Assembly (NCBI RefSeq): GCF_023101765.2
Contig: NC_064231.1
Span: 1,364,001-1,428,000 of the forward strand
Direction of reading: 5' to 3'
Length of the DNA: 64,000 bases
DNA from: Spodoptera frugiperda
Lineage: Eukaryota > Arthropoda > Insecta > Lepidoptera > Noctuidae
Position numbers and translations under genes: made by a program. Under the pieces are notes generated by a model. That model ran no database searches, was not told the DNA's origin, and was given only the letters and a program-made list of their open reading frames with translations. Within the stretch, counting starts at the first letter, position 1, and the number at the start of each line of letters is the position of its first letter. Below, piece after piece: positions 28,701 to 37,186 of the stretch.

Positions 28701-31700
28701 GTGCTGCTGCACGATCTTTGTCCAATATGTAGTTAGTTCGTTAGTCACCTCTTATGACTTATGAGACCTAGTTTTTTTATATTTGATGGGTCGACTTTTA
28801 CTCGCTACTATCTCGCCTGGTGGTAAGTGAAGTCTGATGAGCAACTATTCACTCGGGCCTTGAGAGACAGGTTATACCCATCAGGAAACTCAGGGTAGAA
28901 TTGACTCGTTAGCAGTTACCTAGACTACCTACTGACTAAGGTGTTATGAGGTACTCTGCTGTCATTACACCGTTCTAAAGGCACAGCAGAAACGACAAGA
29001 ACGTCACTCAACAAAACATATCAATATAAAACAATTAATATTCAATAAAAACAGCCCACATAAACATTTCAGTTTATCGGTACCGGAAAGCAGATTTTTC
29101 TTCGTAACACATCATTATAATATGCGAATATGCGTTGTACGTTTATATGCTTAAATAAATACTTATTTATTGCTCGTTTACTTTCAATCGTGGCTCGTGG
29201 CTCACTAGAAATTCTAAACGCGTGACGAGTTTCCTGCCTCAAGTAATGCCATGGCTAAATAAGTTTGCAATTAACTTCGTTCGCAACGTATAAATCGTAT
29301 GATTTATTGTTTAAGTATAAAACTTCTAATAAATCATTGTTATAGACGAAATTTTATAAGTATTGGTTTCTTGTAGTAGCTGCCATTGCCTACCTACTGA
29401 AAGTAATTTGCTAAAATTAATTAGTATTAAATATGCTATGTATGAACAAGGTAATGAACAACGTAACATTAATTAATGTATGTGATAATGATGAGGTGTA
29501 GGTAAAGCAGTTTAGCAGTTCTAAAGTTCAACTATTCTATAACTACAACTTCCTATAATATTAGTAAAACGAGTTATAAATATTATTGAAAGCCACACAA
29601 TGTAATTTAATTGTCGTGTAATTATAAAACAATAAAACATGTAGAAGTTTCACAAACATACAGCAGTTGTGACGAGACAAAGACAGTCTACGGTCATTAC
29701 AGTATGAATCATTTGCTCATTGCTAAACAAGTACTTGTAGACTCGAGCAGTGATCTACATTAATGATACTTGTGGTCTATTAAAGTTGCTATGATACTCG
29801 TATGTTGCTAAGACATCCTTTTTTATTTCTGATATATTAAAAACAATAAGACAATTTCCATTTAAGTGATTTTTTATTATTTCAGGGGTGCAAATCAATG
29901 CTCTGTAAACTTTCGTAAGACATATTAAATTATTAATATTTTTTTCGGCTACGTAACTATTTGACAAAGAACTCGATTAGTTTCAAACCATGCTAGAGGC
30001 TCATATTCATGAGCACCATTCCGCGGCAGGCGACAGTCGCATTGCACTTCTTTTAATTAGATGAAATTTTACTCTTTCAAAGTATAGATTCTTATAAAGA
30101 ACATTGACTTTGAAATCAATGTTCTTAATTACTCAAATCACGTCTTAATGATCTGAAACTGATCAGATCCTTACTCAGTAAATAAGATCTCACTTACCAC
30201 ATAAAGCTTTTTCCACAATCGGGCCCATTCTCTCAAGACACATGCTATCTCCCGGACTAGAGGGTCATCCTTCAGCTCTGCTATGGCTGTGGCACCTGAT
30301 CCCTTCACGATGCATGGCCGTATGGACACCACACATGATGGAAATATGCCCCACGAAGACCTGTTCTTGGAGCTGAAGCCTCTGTACCAGACTGGAAGGA
30401 AATTGAAGAATTATGAGATAAAAATTATGCTGAGTTTTTGGTGTATCTTAGTAAGAAATCCTGTCTTAAGTAAAAATAATCTTAGGAATTAGTAATTTGC
30501 CTTCAACAGGTTTTGAGGTGTAATTTCTAACGTTCACATTTGGGGAATTTTAGACTTAGTACGAGTTTGCTTTACATTTAACGAGAACGAAACGAGAGCG
30601 CATTCGGCGCTCTGGTTGGTTCATTCGAGCAGGCCAATCACGGCGCAGAACGCGATATCATTCCGATCTCTTTCACGTAAAATAAACTAGTATTAAGTCC
30701 TCTGACTTTCAAGGGAATAAGCACCATAATAGTACATAGTTATTTAAGTACATTTCAAAAACATGAATTACTGATACAGATACTTAATACTAGTTAATCG
30801 TATTAACAAACATAATTTTATTATCTATGCAGATAATTTTATCAAGTCCCAATTGAGTACTTAATACTTGATGTCCTAAATTAATTAATAGAGCTAGGTC
30901 TCTTCCTATAGGTCAGCCAAGTACCTAGTTTGTGGGATGATAATAATTACATACATTTAGTACATTATAATAGTGGTTGTGTTTCATAGATAAGCACTAA
31001 AGAGAACTAGAATTTGTAGCTAATTAACATTTCATGTTATGTTTTTGTGTCAATGTCTGTATGCATAAATTAATTTATAAACTCTGTGCAGTGATGTAAT
31101 GTTGGAGAACAAGTAGCTAATAACATTTGTGATTTTATTAACTCTTTACAATTTTCAATTTTAGATATTTTTACTAGTTAGTAAATTTTGATCTGGCTGA
31201 GCTATGCTGTGGTGCTACTTTACAACATTTTTTAAAAGATTTACCAATTCAAATTAATTTATAATTTTGTAGATATAGTTATCAACTATTTAGGTGACCT
31301 TTTTACTGATATATAAAATGTCTTTTATAATATCTACGGGAAAATAACAATATATAATTAAATTACTGTTCTGTTAAGCCATTGTCAAGTAATAAATTGT
31401 TAATTAAGTACACCATAAAAGTATTTCATCACACAAACATAAAACATTGAATATGTTTTTATTACTTTCCCACAATTACTGTTATGTTAATAAAGTTATG
31501 TAATACAGAAGAACTTACCTCCATTTTCCTCCAATATTTGGACAGTCTCTCCGATTTCCAATGGTAATCCATATCTGACATCGCCTTTCCAGTTATAAAC
31601 AGCTGAAATGTAAATATTTACATAATAAAACTTATTTTATTGAAGATCAATATTACCACAGATAGCCTTAGACAAATATATTTATAAAATAATTGTACCT

Positions 31701-33176
31701 TTACTAAGTATATTTGTTATTTTATTTTATTTATTAAAGAAAAATCTTCGACGAACAGACTCTCAAGGCTAAGCAGAGATTATTCATCCGTAGCCTAGAA
31801 GGTTTATTAACCTTTGAAGTGTTGCAATATGAGATGGAATAGAAAATAAGTTTATCTGAAACCTACATTCCAGTGAGGCCTAATACACCGGACCTAATGC
31901 CAAAAAGTTTATTATTATAGGATACTAGTGTATGCAATTTTTCTGCACAACTTTGTTATTTTTTTTTTCTTACATAACAATTTTCTTCTAACAAAAACGA
32001 AGCCAACAAATCAGAATTAGAGAAATCTGTTAAGTTGATCTTGAGATTATTTTGCGCTTAGCAACACATTCAGCTAATCATTATTATAATATTTTGAAGA
32101 AGATAATAAACAATTAGATACATAACTACAAACTAATCAATTTTTATTAATGGATAACAATTAATATCAAGACATTACATCTGTAATATATTTTTTTAAA
32201 GCATAGGTTTTGGGCAAGACGAGATGGAGTGCCAGACTTCTCCTGGCTATAAACCACCCCATTCCTACTCCTGTTTTTCGAACCCAAACCCCAGTAACCA
32301 ACTAGGTAATCTGCAGCTCCAGGTAAAAGCAAAAGGTAGAAAAATGTTTTGTATTTCATTCAGCATATTACTATGAATGCAATATTTGTGGTACATTATG
32401 TAACTTTACACAGAGAAATAAATGAACCATTGAGAGTGGTAGATAAGATAGGATGCTTTAGTTATAAAATCAGTATTGTTGCAATACACAATAATATGAG
32501 AAAAATGAAATTATGATAAAGGAATTTCATATTACTCATAGAATTTTATATTAATTATTTTGGTGTATTTATAACTAGGTTTTACTATTGAATTTTTGAA
32601 TACCTAATTAGTCTTAGTTGATATAAAAACAGATTTATTAAATAAAAGTTGGACTCAATTTTAAGAGATTTAGATAAGCTTTTTATTTATATTTGAATTT
32701 ATCTAACAAAGAAATGGGAACACAATAAAGATACTACCTATTATAGTAATATTTAAAAAAAGAATAAACTGTCTTAAAAAATATACAAATATTTTTAAAG
32801 TATACCATGTAAAAAGAAAAAAAAGAGGCATGTATTTTGAACACTAAGTACAAGTTAATCTATAAATAGGCATTACAAAAAACAACTTCTTAGTCAGAAA
32901 AACAAGGCCGAAAACTAAGGAAAACAGACTTGGTTGACAAACAATGCATTCTATCTTTGATTGAGTGACCAATCAAGAACATCCTTCATTATAAGAAGTT
33001 ATCATAATACCATAGCTAGCCTCTCATAACTTTTGTCTTTATTAGTTAAAATTCATAACATGTTATTTCGTTTCCGCTGTAATTGGCAGGATGTATCCGG
33101 ACCGCGTAATGCTGATTGATTAAAAAAAATACAACTTACCGACAGCTAGCTTTGGTGATTTCGTAGGAATCCACAT
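1667..33176 (-). CDS. spg: DOCK3/4-type Rac/Rap guanine nucleotide exchange factor, N-terminal part (sponge homologue), exons 1-5
   Basis: Five minus-strand exons join in phase: 33176-33140, 31602-31519, 30391-30198, 24478-24330 and 1781-1667, giving 579 nt or 193 residues with no stop; the rest lies beyond the left edge. Residues about 12-66 form an SH3 domain (AVYNWKGD, LEIGETVQILEE, WYRGF, GIFP). Residues about 84-155 match the helical segment after the SH3 in DOCK proteins (DPLVREI, VLREWARLWKKLYV, LAGTLTQDQ, KLDWGN), and LGLELVPRRG follows. The MW-PT start and LDWGN fit DOCK3/4 (Drosophila sponge) better than DOCK1 (myoblast city). Known role of the family: with ELMO, activates Rac or Rap at the membrane through a C-terminal DHR2 domain not present here. 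Intron 4, about 22.5 kb, holds Inx3 on the other strand. Odd: the usual SH3 tyrosine after GIFP appears to be Val61. Orthology rests on remembered sequence similarity. Confidence 0.88.
3332..3468 (-). repeat. SINE-C family copy (minus orientation)
   Basis: It shares the block for 'TTCTCCCGC-TTGGGCGAGGCG', 'TGACTAAAAACCACCCC' and 'GAACCGAAGCTCCGGTAA' with copies at 32190, 37436, 38098, 41591, 47191 and 62721. Any tail end is diverged. Confidence 0.7.
6201..6357. mobile_element. 157-bp MITE with about 28-bp TIRs
   Basis: Starts CATATCGATACCTTAATTGG and ends with its inverted copy (CTATTAAGGTATCGATATG), one mismatch in that stretch; similarity continues inward through AACCAG and AACTCC. The interior has no coding capacity. 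Single copy in this window. Confidence 0.75.
8500..8792 (+). promoter_or_regulatory. GC-rich probable core promoter region of Inx3
   Basis: A locally GC-rich island in AT-rich DNA, with several GCGCGC and CGCG motifs, runs up to an arthropod initiator-like TCAGTT at 8793-8798. No TATA box at the right distance. The start site is inferred from the initiator and the splice donor downstream at 9051. Confidence 0.4.
8793..9050 (+). other. Inx3: Probable non-coding first exon (5' UTR) of Inx3
   Basis: An initiator-like TCAGTT at 8793 is followed after about 260 nt by a near-ideal 5' splice site, AAAAG|GTAAGTGAGT, at 9051. The first coding exon starts with an acceptor (TTTGTTTCAG) 28 nt before the ATG, so an upstream untranslated exon is required. 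This is the best candidate seen. RNA evidence is needed; GC-rich blocks near 10.1, 11.0 and 12.0 kb could be alternatives. Confidence 0.45.
9051..13101 (+). other. Probable Inx3 intron 1 (5' UTR intron)
   Basis: About 4 kb with no recognised coding exon. GC-rich patches at about 10110-10185, 10920-11010 and 11930-12075 could be alternative promoters or enhancers. Ends at the acceptor TTTGTTTCAG (13101). Confidence 0.4.
13102..13292 (+). CDS. Inx3: Inx3 first coding exon
   Basis: The acceptor ends at 13101, the ATG is at 13130 and the donor GTAAGT is at 13293. It encodes the cytoplasmic N-terminus and TM1 (ILFLCCILVTANNLIG), ending in phase 1. The first 28 nt are 5' UTR. Confidence 0.93.
13130..21610 (+). 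CDS. Inx3: Innexin 3, gap-junction channel subunit
   Basis: Eight coding exons join in phase: 13130-13292, 19320-19516, 19786-19908, 20176-20271, 20645-20755, 20876-21012, 21174-21321 and 21425-21610 (1161 nt, 386 residues plus TAA). All introns are GT-AG. The N-terminus MAVFGLVSSVAGFVKVRYLI, with VIDNMVFRMHYRIT, is diagnostic of innexin 3. Four membrane segments lie at about 36-54, 113-127, 183-205 and 270-297. The innexin signature YYQWVPF is at 109-115. Each extracellular loop has its two cysteines (C60/C75 and C240/C258). The tail keeps PSAPSTLEM, as in fly Inx3. Innexins assemble into intercellular channels; Drosophila Inx3 forms heteromeric channels with Inx2 in epithelia. The length is normal for the family. 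The whole gene sits in intron 4 of spg on the opposite strand. Confidence 0.97.
13293..19319 (+). other. Inx3 intron 2
   Basis: Six kilobases of AT-rich intron between the N-terminal exon and the rest of the gene. No exon, RNA gene or well-bounded repeat was recognised. The acceptor is TTTCCTTCCAG at 19319. Confidence 0.6.
19320..19516 (+). CDS. Inx3: Inx3 exon: extracellular loop 1
   Basis: It encodes EPISCINDGAVPGHVLNTYC with C60 and C75, then ends YYQWVPFMLFFQ before the donor GTAAGA at 19517. A longer open frame in another register covers this region and is not coding. Confidence 0.95.
19786..19908 (+). CDS. Inx3: Inx3 exon: TM2 end and cytoplasmic loop
   Basis: It encodes GLLFYVPHWVWKNWEEGKVR and the loop up to DDKNNRL. 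Donor GTAAGT at 19909. Phase 0 at both ends. Confidence 0.95.
20176..20271 (+). CDS. Inx3: Inx3 exon: cytoplasmic loop to TM3
   Basis: It encodes NRLVQYLVDTRHMHNTYSFG then YFFCEILNFVNV. Acceptor TGTTACAG ends at 20175; donor GTAAGT at 20272. Confidence 0.95.
20645..20755 (+). CDS. Inx3: Inx3 exon: TM3 end and extracellular loop 2 start
   Basis: It encodes VGNIFFLDTFLGGAFLTYGT and DVVKFSNMNQEQRTDPM, closely matching the innexin 3 pattern. Donor GTAAGT at 20756. Confidence 0.95.
20876..21012 (+). CDS. Inx3: Inx3 exon: extracellular loop 2 cysteines and TM4 start
   Basis: It encodes IEVFPRLTKCTFHKFG with C240 and C258, then NILNEKIFIFLWF. Ends in phase 2 at GTGAGT (21013). Confidence 0.95.
21174..21321 (+). 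CDS. Inx3: Inx3 exon: TM4
   Basis: It encodes FIILSVVSGLALVYSAAVIL and the start of the C-terminal tail (RETILKRRFRFG). Donor GTGCGT at 21322. Confidence 0.95.
21425..21610 (+). CDS. Inx3: Inx3 last coding exon: C-terminal tail
   Basis: It encodes VGDFLLLHLLGQNMS through SAPSTLEMAPIYP to the stop TAA at 21608-21610. The GDFLLLHLLGQN block is the conserved innexin tail motif (GDF/W-x-LH-x-L). Confidence 0.95.
   Translation: MGDFLLLHLLGQNMSLRVFGEVLDELSRRLHMNSNAPSAPSTLEMAPIYPNIDKYAKETET
22233..22308. repeat. Inverted repeat / hairpin in the Inx3 3' UTR
   Basis: AGATCTGGGCAAGT (22233-22246) pairs with ACTTGCCCACATCT (22295-22308), one mismatch in 14, around an AT-rich loop. It could be a small MITE or an RNA stem. 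Confidence 0.5.
23221..23226 (+). terminator. Candidate polyadenylation signal of Inx3
   Basis: AATAAA followed by T-rich sequence (TTTTAATTTCTGTTTTATTTTCG). It is the last good signal before spg exon 4 on the other strand. Confidence 0.45.
23246..24329. other. Stretch between the Inx3 3' end and spg exon 4
   Basis: AT-rich, with a short (TTTA)n run near 23353-23372. No gene or clearly bounded element seen. Confidence 0.5.
24330..24478 (-). CDS. spg: spg coding exon 4
   Basis: Acceptor TTTCTCCAG precedes 24478 and donor GTGAGT follows 24330. It encodes 49 residues including VMRELLSGRRALLAGTLTQD and KLVAKLDWGN, matching the DOCK3/4 segment LSGHLTQDQ...LDWGN. It lies about 1.1 kb beyond the 3' end of the opposite-strand Inx3. 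Ends in phase 2. Confidence 0.9.
25207..25383. repeat. 177-bp direct repeat, copy 1
   Basis: From GCTTCTTTCGTAGTTCCACA to the GTGGG at 25379-25383 it matches 28188-28363 with few differences, including AAATTGGGATCTTTTTACAA. Weaker similarity continues upstream of both copies. Confidence 0.8.
25530..25720 (+). repeat. Probable 3' end of a non-LTR retrotransposon
   Basis: A short open stretch (WDGDAATLWNEH) runs into a 3' tail of repeated TTGACTTTGACTTT after GGAATAAATG. Such simple tails are typical of lepidopteran LINE 3' ends. Family not identified. Confidence 0.4.
26815..27135 (+). repeat. Interspersed repeat with (ACGG)n run
   Basis: Contains GACGAAAAGTGGTTTTAGGA, an (ACGG)n run at about 27060-27080, and ends GGCTACGGAACCCTAAAAAA, an end I know from many lepidopteran intergenic repeats. 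The first 80 bp or so recur at the centre of the palindrome at 57926-59700. Confidence 0.5.
27392..28182. mobile_element. PIF/Harbinger-like MITE interrupted by another MITE
   Basis: 15-bp TIRs GGCAGTTGTCCCACC and GGTGGGACAACTGCC are flanked by TTA on both sides (27389-27391 and 28183-28185), the 3-bp duplication typical of PIF/Harbinger. Without the inner element it is about 379 bp and non-coding. Confidence 0.75.
27496..27907. mobile_element. 412-bp MITE with about 70-bp TIRs, nested
   Basis: Ends begin ATACAATGTGATAGGGGTGG; the two arms match over about 70 bp with two differences. Flanks are compatible with a TA or TATA target duplication. Inserted within the 27392-28182 element. Interior non-coding. 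Confidence 0.82.
28188..28363. repeat. 177-bp direct repeat, copy 2
   Basis: Same repeat as 25207-25383. Its upstream part (about 27330-27391) is separated from it by the TIR element at 27392-28182, so this copy was split by that insertion. Confidence 0.78.
30198..30391 (-). CDS. spg: spg coding exon 3 (end of SH3 and start of helical region)
   Basis: Acceptor CCTTCCAG precedes 30391 and donor GTAAGTG follows 30198. It encodes WYRGFSSKNRSSWGIFP, then DDPLVREIACVLREWARLW and KKLYV. Residue 61, where SH3 domains normally have Tyr, is Val here. Ends in phase 0. Confidence 0.92.
30392..31518. other. spg intron 2
   Basis: 1.1 kb, AT-rich. Contains the complete M1 MITE at 30553-30699; nothing else recognised. 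Confidence 0.6.
30553..30699. mobile_element. MITE family M1, copy 2 (most complete)
   Basis: GACTTAGTACGAGTTTGCTT at the left pairs with its inverted, slightly diverged copy ending AGTATTAAGTC. The core CGGCGCTCTGGTTGGTTC is shared with copies at about 410 and 50189. Confidence 0.7.
31519..31602 (-). CDS. spg: spg coding exon 2 (first half of SH3 domain)
   Basis: Acceptor CAG ends at 31603 and a GTAAG donor follows 31519. It encodes AVYNWKGDVRYGLPLEIG and ETVQILEENG, the RT-loop and n-Src part of a DOCK SH3 domain. Phase 1 at both ends. Confidence 0.9.
31603..33139. other. spg intron 1
   Basis: 1.5 kb, AT-rich. Contains a SINE-C copy (32190-32321); no other structure recognised. Confidence 0.6.
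32190..32321 (-). repeat. SINE-C family copy (minus orientation)
   Basis: Shares GGCAAGACGAGATGGAGTG, AAACCACCCCATTCCTACTC and CGAACCCAAACCCCAGTAA with the other SINE-C copies. Its T-run at the left is the complement of the A-rich tail. Confidence 0.75.
33140..33176 (-). CDS. spg: spg coding exon 1
   Basis: The ATG at 33176 opens MWIPTKSPKLAV, the conserved short DOCK3/4 start. The exon ends in phase 1 at a GTAAGT donor (complement of 33134-33139). Confidence 0.87.
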
Positions 33177-34015
33177 TTTTACACCAAACGCCGCCAGCTT
33201 CAACAAGTTTTATACACAACATTCACTGAATCATATTAGAAGAATTGTTATTTTCTTCCGAAAATAGATTTAATCAATTCCGAACAAAAACCTGCGTTCG
33301 ATCAAATTTTTGACAGAAGAGTCGAAGTGATGTGAATTAGTATTATTAACAGATGTCATTTATTAAGGAGAAAATAGTAAACTAAATAATTACGACAAAA
33401 AGAAAAACACTAAATTGAATGACAAAATATTATGTAACGTATTGAAGCAAACCATTTTTTTTATATTTGAGGATATTTTAGGTGGAAAAAATATCTTATT
33501 GCTAATAAATACTACACAAAATCACAACACTAGGTAATTATGAATAATCTTATATCCTGAAAATATTTTGTAATGATTAGTAGAATTACTACTTTAACTT
33601 TAAATAATTTAATAATATTGAAATATATTACGAAAAGAAGAAATAAAGTTGAGATCATTCAAATATTCGAATGAGGACAGAATGTTTTCTAAATGAAGGA
33701 ACTCATCAAATTTGTAAATACATAATATATTTGTGTTGTTCATATTACAATTTATTAAATTATTAGGATAACTATGTTTTTATATCTTGACTTTAATATG
33801 TTTTTAATGTAAATGATAAATTGTTTATTATTCCGTAATAGTCGATTAATAATTATTTGTAAGTTATTTCTTATATGACAACACTAATGATGTCAACTTT
33901 GACTTATTTTTGTCAACTTGTCACACTTGTAATTCATTCATAAACATACGTACGTTTGTTTTGTTTGTGTTAATTTGAGGAGTTTTAAGAAGTTTAAAAA
34001 GGTTGAACTATTAAA
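33177..34015. promoter_or_regulatory. Shared upstream region of divergent spg and MPLKIP-like genes
   Basis: 839 bp separate the two start codons, which point away from each other. The stretch must hold both 5' UTRs and both promoters. It is AT-rich with no CpG island and no TATA box I would trust. Confidence 0.55.
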
Positions 34016-34878
34016 ATGTCGGATAATTTTATACCTTTGAACCAGAGCACGCCAGTTCAGAACAGATGGCAACATAACAATAGTCACAACCAAAGATATA
34101 AGGGTCGTGGCGGTGGAAATCGAGGTGGTCGCAATAATAGCTGGAATAACTCTCGATCTAGCTATGGAGTGAGTATTAACTGCAATTATTTATGATGATT
34201 TACATCAAAAACCTATATTGATACTGTACTTTTCATTACTAGTACCGGATAAAGCAAAAAAAAGTTATCATAACTTACATAAGGCGCCACAAACTGTCTC
34301 TATAAACCTTTCAATGTAGTGGCCTATAAATCTAAGTAAAAAAGCGATCAATGTGCTATTTTATCACATACGATTTGAATATTATACATGCTTACCATGC
34401 TATATTAATTATTGTCAGACCATACAGGAAAAGTCCCATAATCATGTAAAAAATGTAAAGCAATAATACCACAAACCACATGGTATTTTTGGGAAATTAA
34501 AATGTGGTGATTTAATCACCACATGTTAAAAAGTTATTATGTAATGACCTAGTCATAGTTGTAACATAGTCTTAAAAACCAACTAACCAAAACAATAAGC
34601 ATACTTAAACTTTTATTTTACACTTATAAGCTCAGAACTACTGTATAACATACCATTTACTATCCACAATATCTCTCCTACCATATAACACCTAATCCTT
34701 TACTAAATTATGTTTTTCTTTCCAATTTCAGAGCAACTCCAGTAACACAAGCTATGGTGGTGGCAACCATAGTCCGCAACATGATAGGTTCAATGTACAA
34801 GCTTACATACATCCGTCAATGCTGCAAGATCCTTGGGCTGAGCTGCGAAGAGAAATGGCTCAGAATAGTAGTAATTAG
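34016..34878 (+). CDS. MPLKIP/TTDN1-like small protein
   Basis: Two exons, 34016-34168 and 34732-34878, encode 99 residues; the junction is phase 0 with donor GTGAGT and acceptor CAATTTCAG. The N-terminal half is low-complexity, rich in Asn, Gly and Arg (KGRGGGNRGGRNN). The C-terminus carries YIHPSMLQDPWAELRREM, matching the YFKPSMLEDPWAGLE block that is the hallmark of MPLKIP (TTDN1, C7orf11). Human MPLKIP binds PLK1, is linked to non-photosensitive trichothiodystrophy and interacts with the lariat-debranching machinery. The insect protein is much shorter than the 179-residue human one. The start is the first ATG after a 5' UTR-like stretch. The call rests on the C-terminal motif and the disordered Gly/Arg-rich N-terminus. 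Confidence 0.72.
34169..34731 (+). other. Intron of the MPLKIP-like gene
   Basis: 563 bp. It includes a 10-bp-arm palindrome at about 34502-34524 (ATGTGGTGAT/ATCACCACAT); otherwise unremarkable. Confidence 0.65.
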
Positions 34879-35457
34879 TACTTAGTATTTAAGATTTAGG
34901 ATCTAGTTTAGGAATTTTGTAGTTAACTTAATGTCTGTTTTACAATATCTGATTGTGTTTTTGTTATTCTAATTGATTGATTGTTTGATATAATTATTAT
35001 TAAATTATATGTCTTAAAAATATCTAATTTTTGAGTAATTGTAGAACAAGTCCTTGTTGTTATCTGTAGACATTTTGTGTATTAAATACTAAACAAATTA
35101 GTTTGATTCTAGAATGGTTTTTAAACTTTGAGACTATTGGGTACATATAGTGACTGGTCACTAGTGTGATTTATTTAATTTTATCATTATTTTTTATAAT
35201 GCTTGATATTCAACTTTTAATAATGGCATGCAATTCTACTTGGTATTATTGCAAGCCACTGGAAATATGAGTTGATATAAGTAATTATTTTTTTGTTATT
35301 CTAATCAAGTAATCAACAAGCTATACTGGGTGTAAACAGAATGCTCCCAAATGCCGCTAATAGGTGATGGTAAAATAAGACATATATTTTCAAATAATTG
35401 AGGAACTCAATTTTTATTTCATGTAATATTAGTTGTAATCAACTGCTTAAGGCTGAT

Positions 35458-35688
35458 GGGTGGTTTTCCGAAAAAAATCGCAAAATGTTAACGGCGTCAT
35501 TAGCCTCAACCAAAAGTTAACAATTCTGCCGATTGAAACACAAAATTTGGTTTCAATAAAATATGCTGTGACACTGCTCTCAACCAATACAATAAAAATA
35601 AGGATGATAATAAGTTACCGCGATGCTTAATAATGCAGGAGATTAATGATTTGTTAAATAAAAGTTAAAGTTTTTCGGAAAACCACCC
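35458..35688. mobile_element. 231-bp MITE with 18-bp perfect TIRs
   Basis: GGGTGGTTTTCCGAAAAA (35458-35475) is repeated inverted at 35671-35688. Non-coding interior. The target duplication is not clear. Confidence 0.75.
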
Positions 35689-36449
35689 TGACGTTGCATG
35701 AATAACACAAAAACTAAAATGTCTAAAAGTATAAAAACAAGAAAATTCTAGCATTATTTTTATACTATTGATAAATTATGGCATTTGGCCACCGGCTCGC
35801 CTGGTTCCCAGTTACCAGTTTTTCGGGAGCATTCTGTTTACACCCATAAATTATTAATTAATTAATTAACTATGGAGGCATAGTATTGTAAGTCATATTT
35901 TAGTAAAGTCATCCATTGTTACAATTATGGTACATATTTGTATAACTAGACTGAAACCATCAATGTTTCTATGTAATGTAAGAATAATGCATTAAATAAA
36001 CTTTGTTGTTACATAAATTATCATTTATTTTTGGTTTTTTTTTTTTCAGTACGATTACCATTTCTGTGAAAGTAAATAAACACAATCATATTAAACAAAA
36101 CATCAAAAATACTGTTACCAACTTGAAAATCTACTTTATTTAGCTACAAAATACAGTTTGTTTTTGTTTAAATTCAGTTAATCAGCTATTCTAATATATT
36201 TTTTTTTGTTCTCTTTCTTATATCCTATTTAACCAGTATCTTATCAGAAATAAAAACAAAACTGCAGTTTGAGCAGAAAAAAATAACATTGTTATGTTGA
36301 CCTTTTAGAACAACTATTTTACTATCTAGTACATTGGTAGAAACATGTTTTATTTAAATCTATATACCTATATAAAAATCAATTGCTATTCTTTAGTTTC
36401 GCTAAAACACGAGACGGTTGGAATGATTTGGAAATTTTTTGTCTTGAAT

Positions 36450-36492
36450 TAAATTATTTTGGTAATGTCCTGCACATTACCAAAATAATTTA
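36450..36492. repeat. Perfect 19-bp stem hairpin
   Basis: TAAATTATTTTGGTAATGT pairs perfectly with ACATTACCAAAATAATTTA around a 5-nt loop (CCTGC). Confidence 0.75.
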
Positions 36493-37147
36493 TTTTCCAG
36501 GGCAGGTTTAAAAGGTGAGAAAATAAAAGTTTGGGGGCAGTACGAAATGTGACGGGACAGCTAGTACTACATATTACTTATTATTAATCGATTCTTGCTC
36601 ATTGATGGCTTATTGATTTAGTAGTTAAGATTACGAGTGCGCGTGACGCTTTCACTACCAGTATGATTCCTGGTTTGTGACGAAGTGTCCCTCCCCACTT
36701 ATCCACGTAGGTCTTAATTAAACATTTACCTGTTGATTTATCGACATACAAACAACTATTCGGCAATTAGATACCTACTTTAACGTACAATTTATCATCT
36801 GTATAATTACCTAAGTATCTACTTAATGTAATAGATTAAGTATCTACCTATATCTGATGGATAGCTATCATATAAAGAGGTACAAGTACAGATGGTCACA
36901 ACGTAAATTGTGTATGGGATCTGCTATAGGAAGTGTATACATAAGTAAGTAAGTACATACCTTCCCATTCGTCTTATGTTAGGGTGTAACTGTGTCAAGG
37001 TTGTGAGAATCAGGACAAGGGATGCATATACCCATATATGTATATATATATATATATGCATATAATATTGTATCGTGGCTTGATTTTATTGTAGAAATAC
37101 TTAGACTAGATTGGGTAATTGTGAGTAACGCCTAGGTGTAGCTACCC

Positions 37148-37186
37148 TGCCGACTATCGTGGTGGGGTCCACCACGATAGTCGGCA
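37148..37186. repeat. Perfect 18-bp stem hairpin with 3-nt loop
   Basis: TGCCGACTATCGTGGTGG, loop GGT, then CCACCACGATAGTCGGCA. GC-rich inside AT-rich DNA, followed by a run of T residues. Confidence 0.8.

Larger units (their letters stand above)
24479..30197. other. spg intron 3
   Basis: About 5.7 kb rich in repeats: two degenerate copies of a 177-bp repeat, a LINE-like 3' end, a repeat with (ACGG)n, and nested TIR elements at 27392-28182. No extra exon recognised. Confidence 0.6.

Noticed and set aside
37030..37062. TATA-rich stretch as promoter
   Set aside because: It is a short (TA)n microsatellite with no start codon or exon at a suitable distance; the better TATA box is at 37906.
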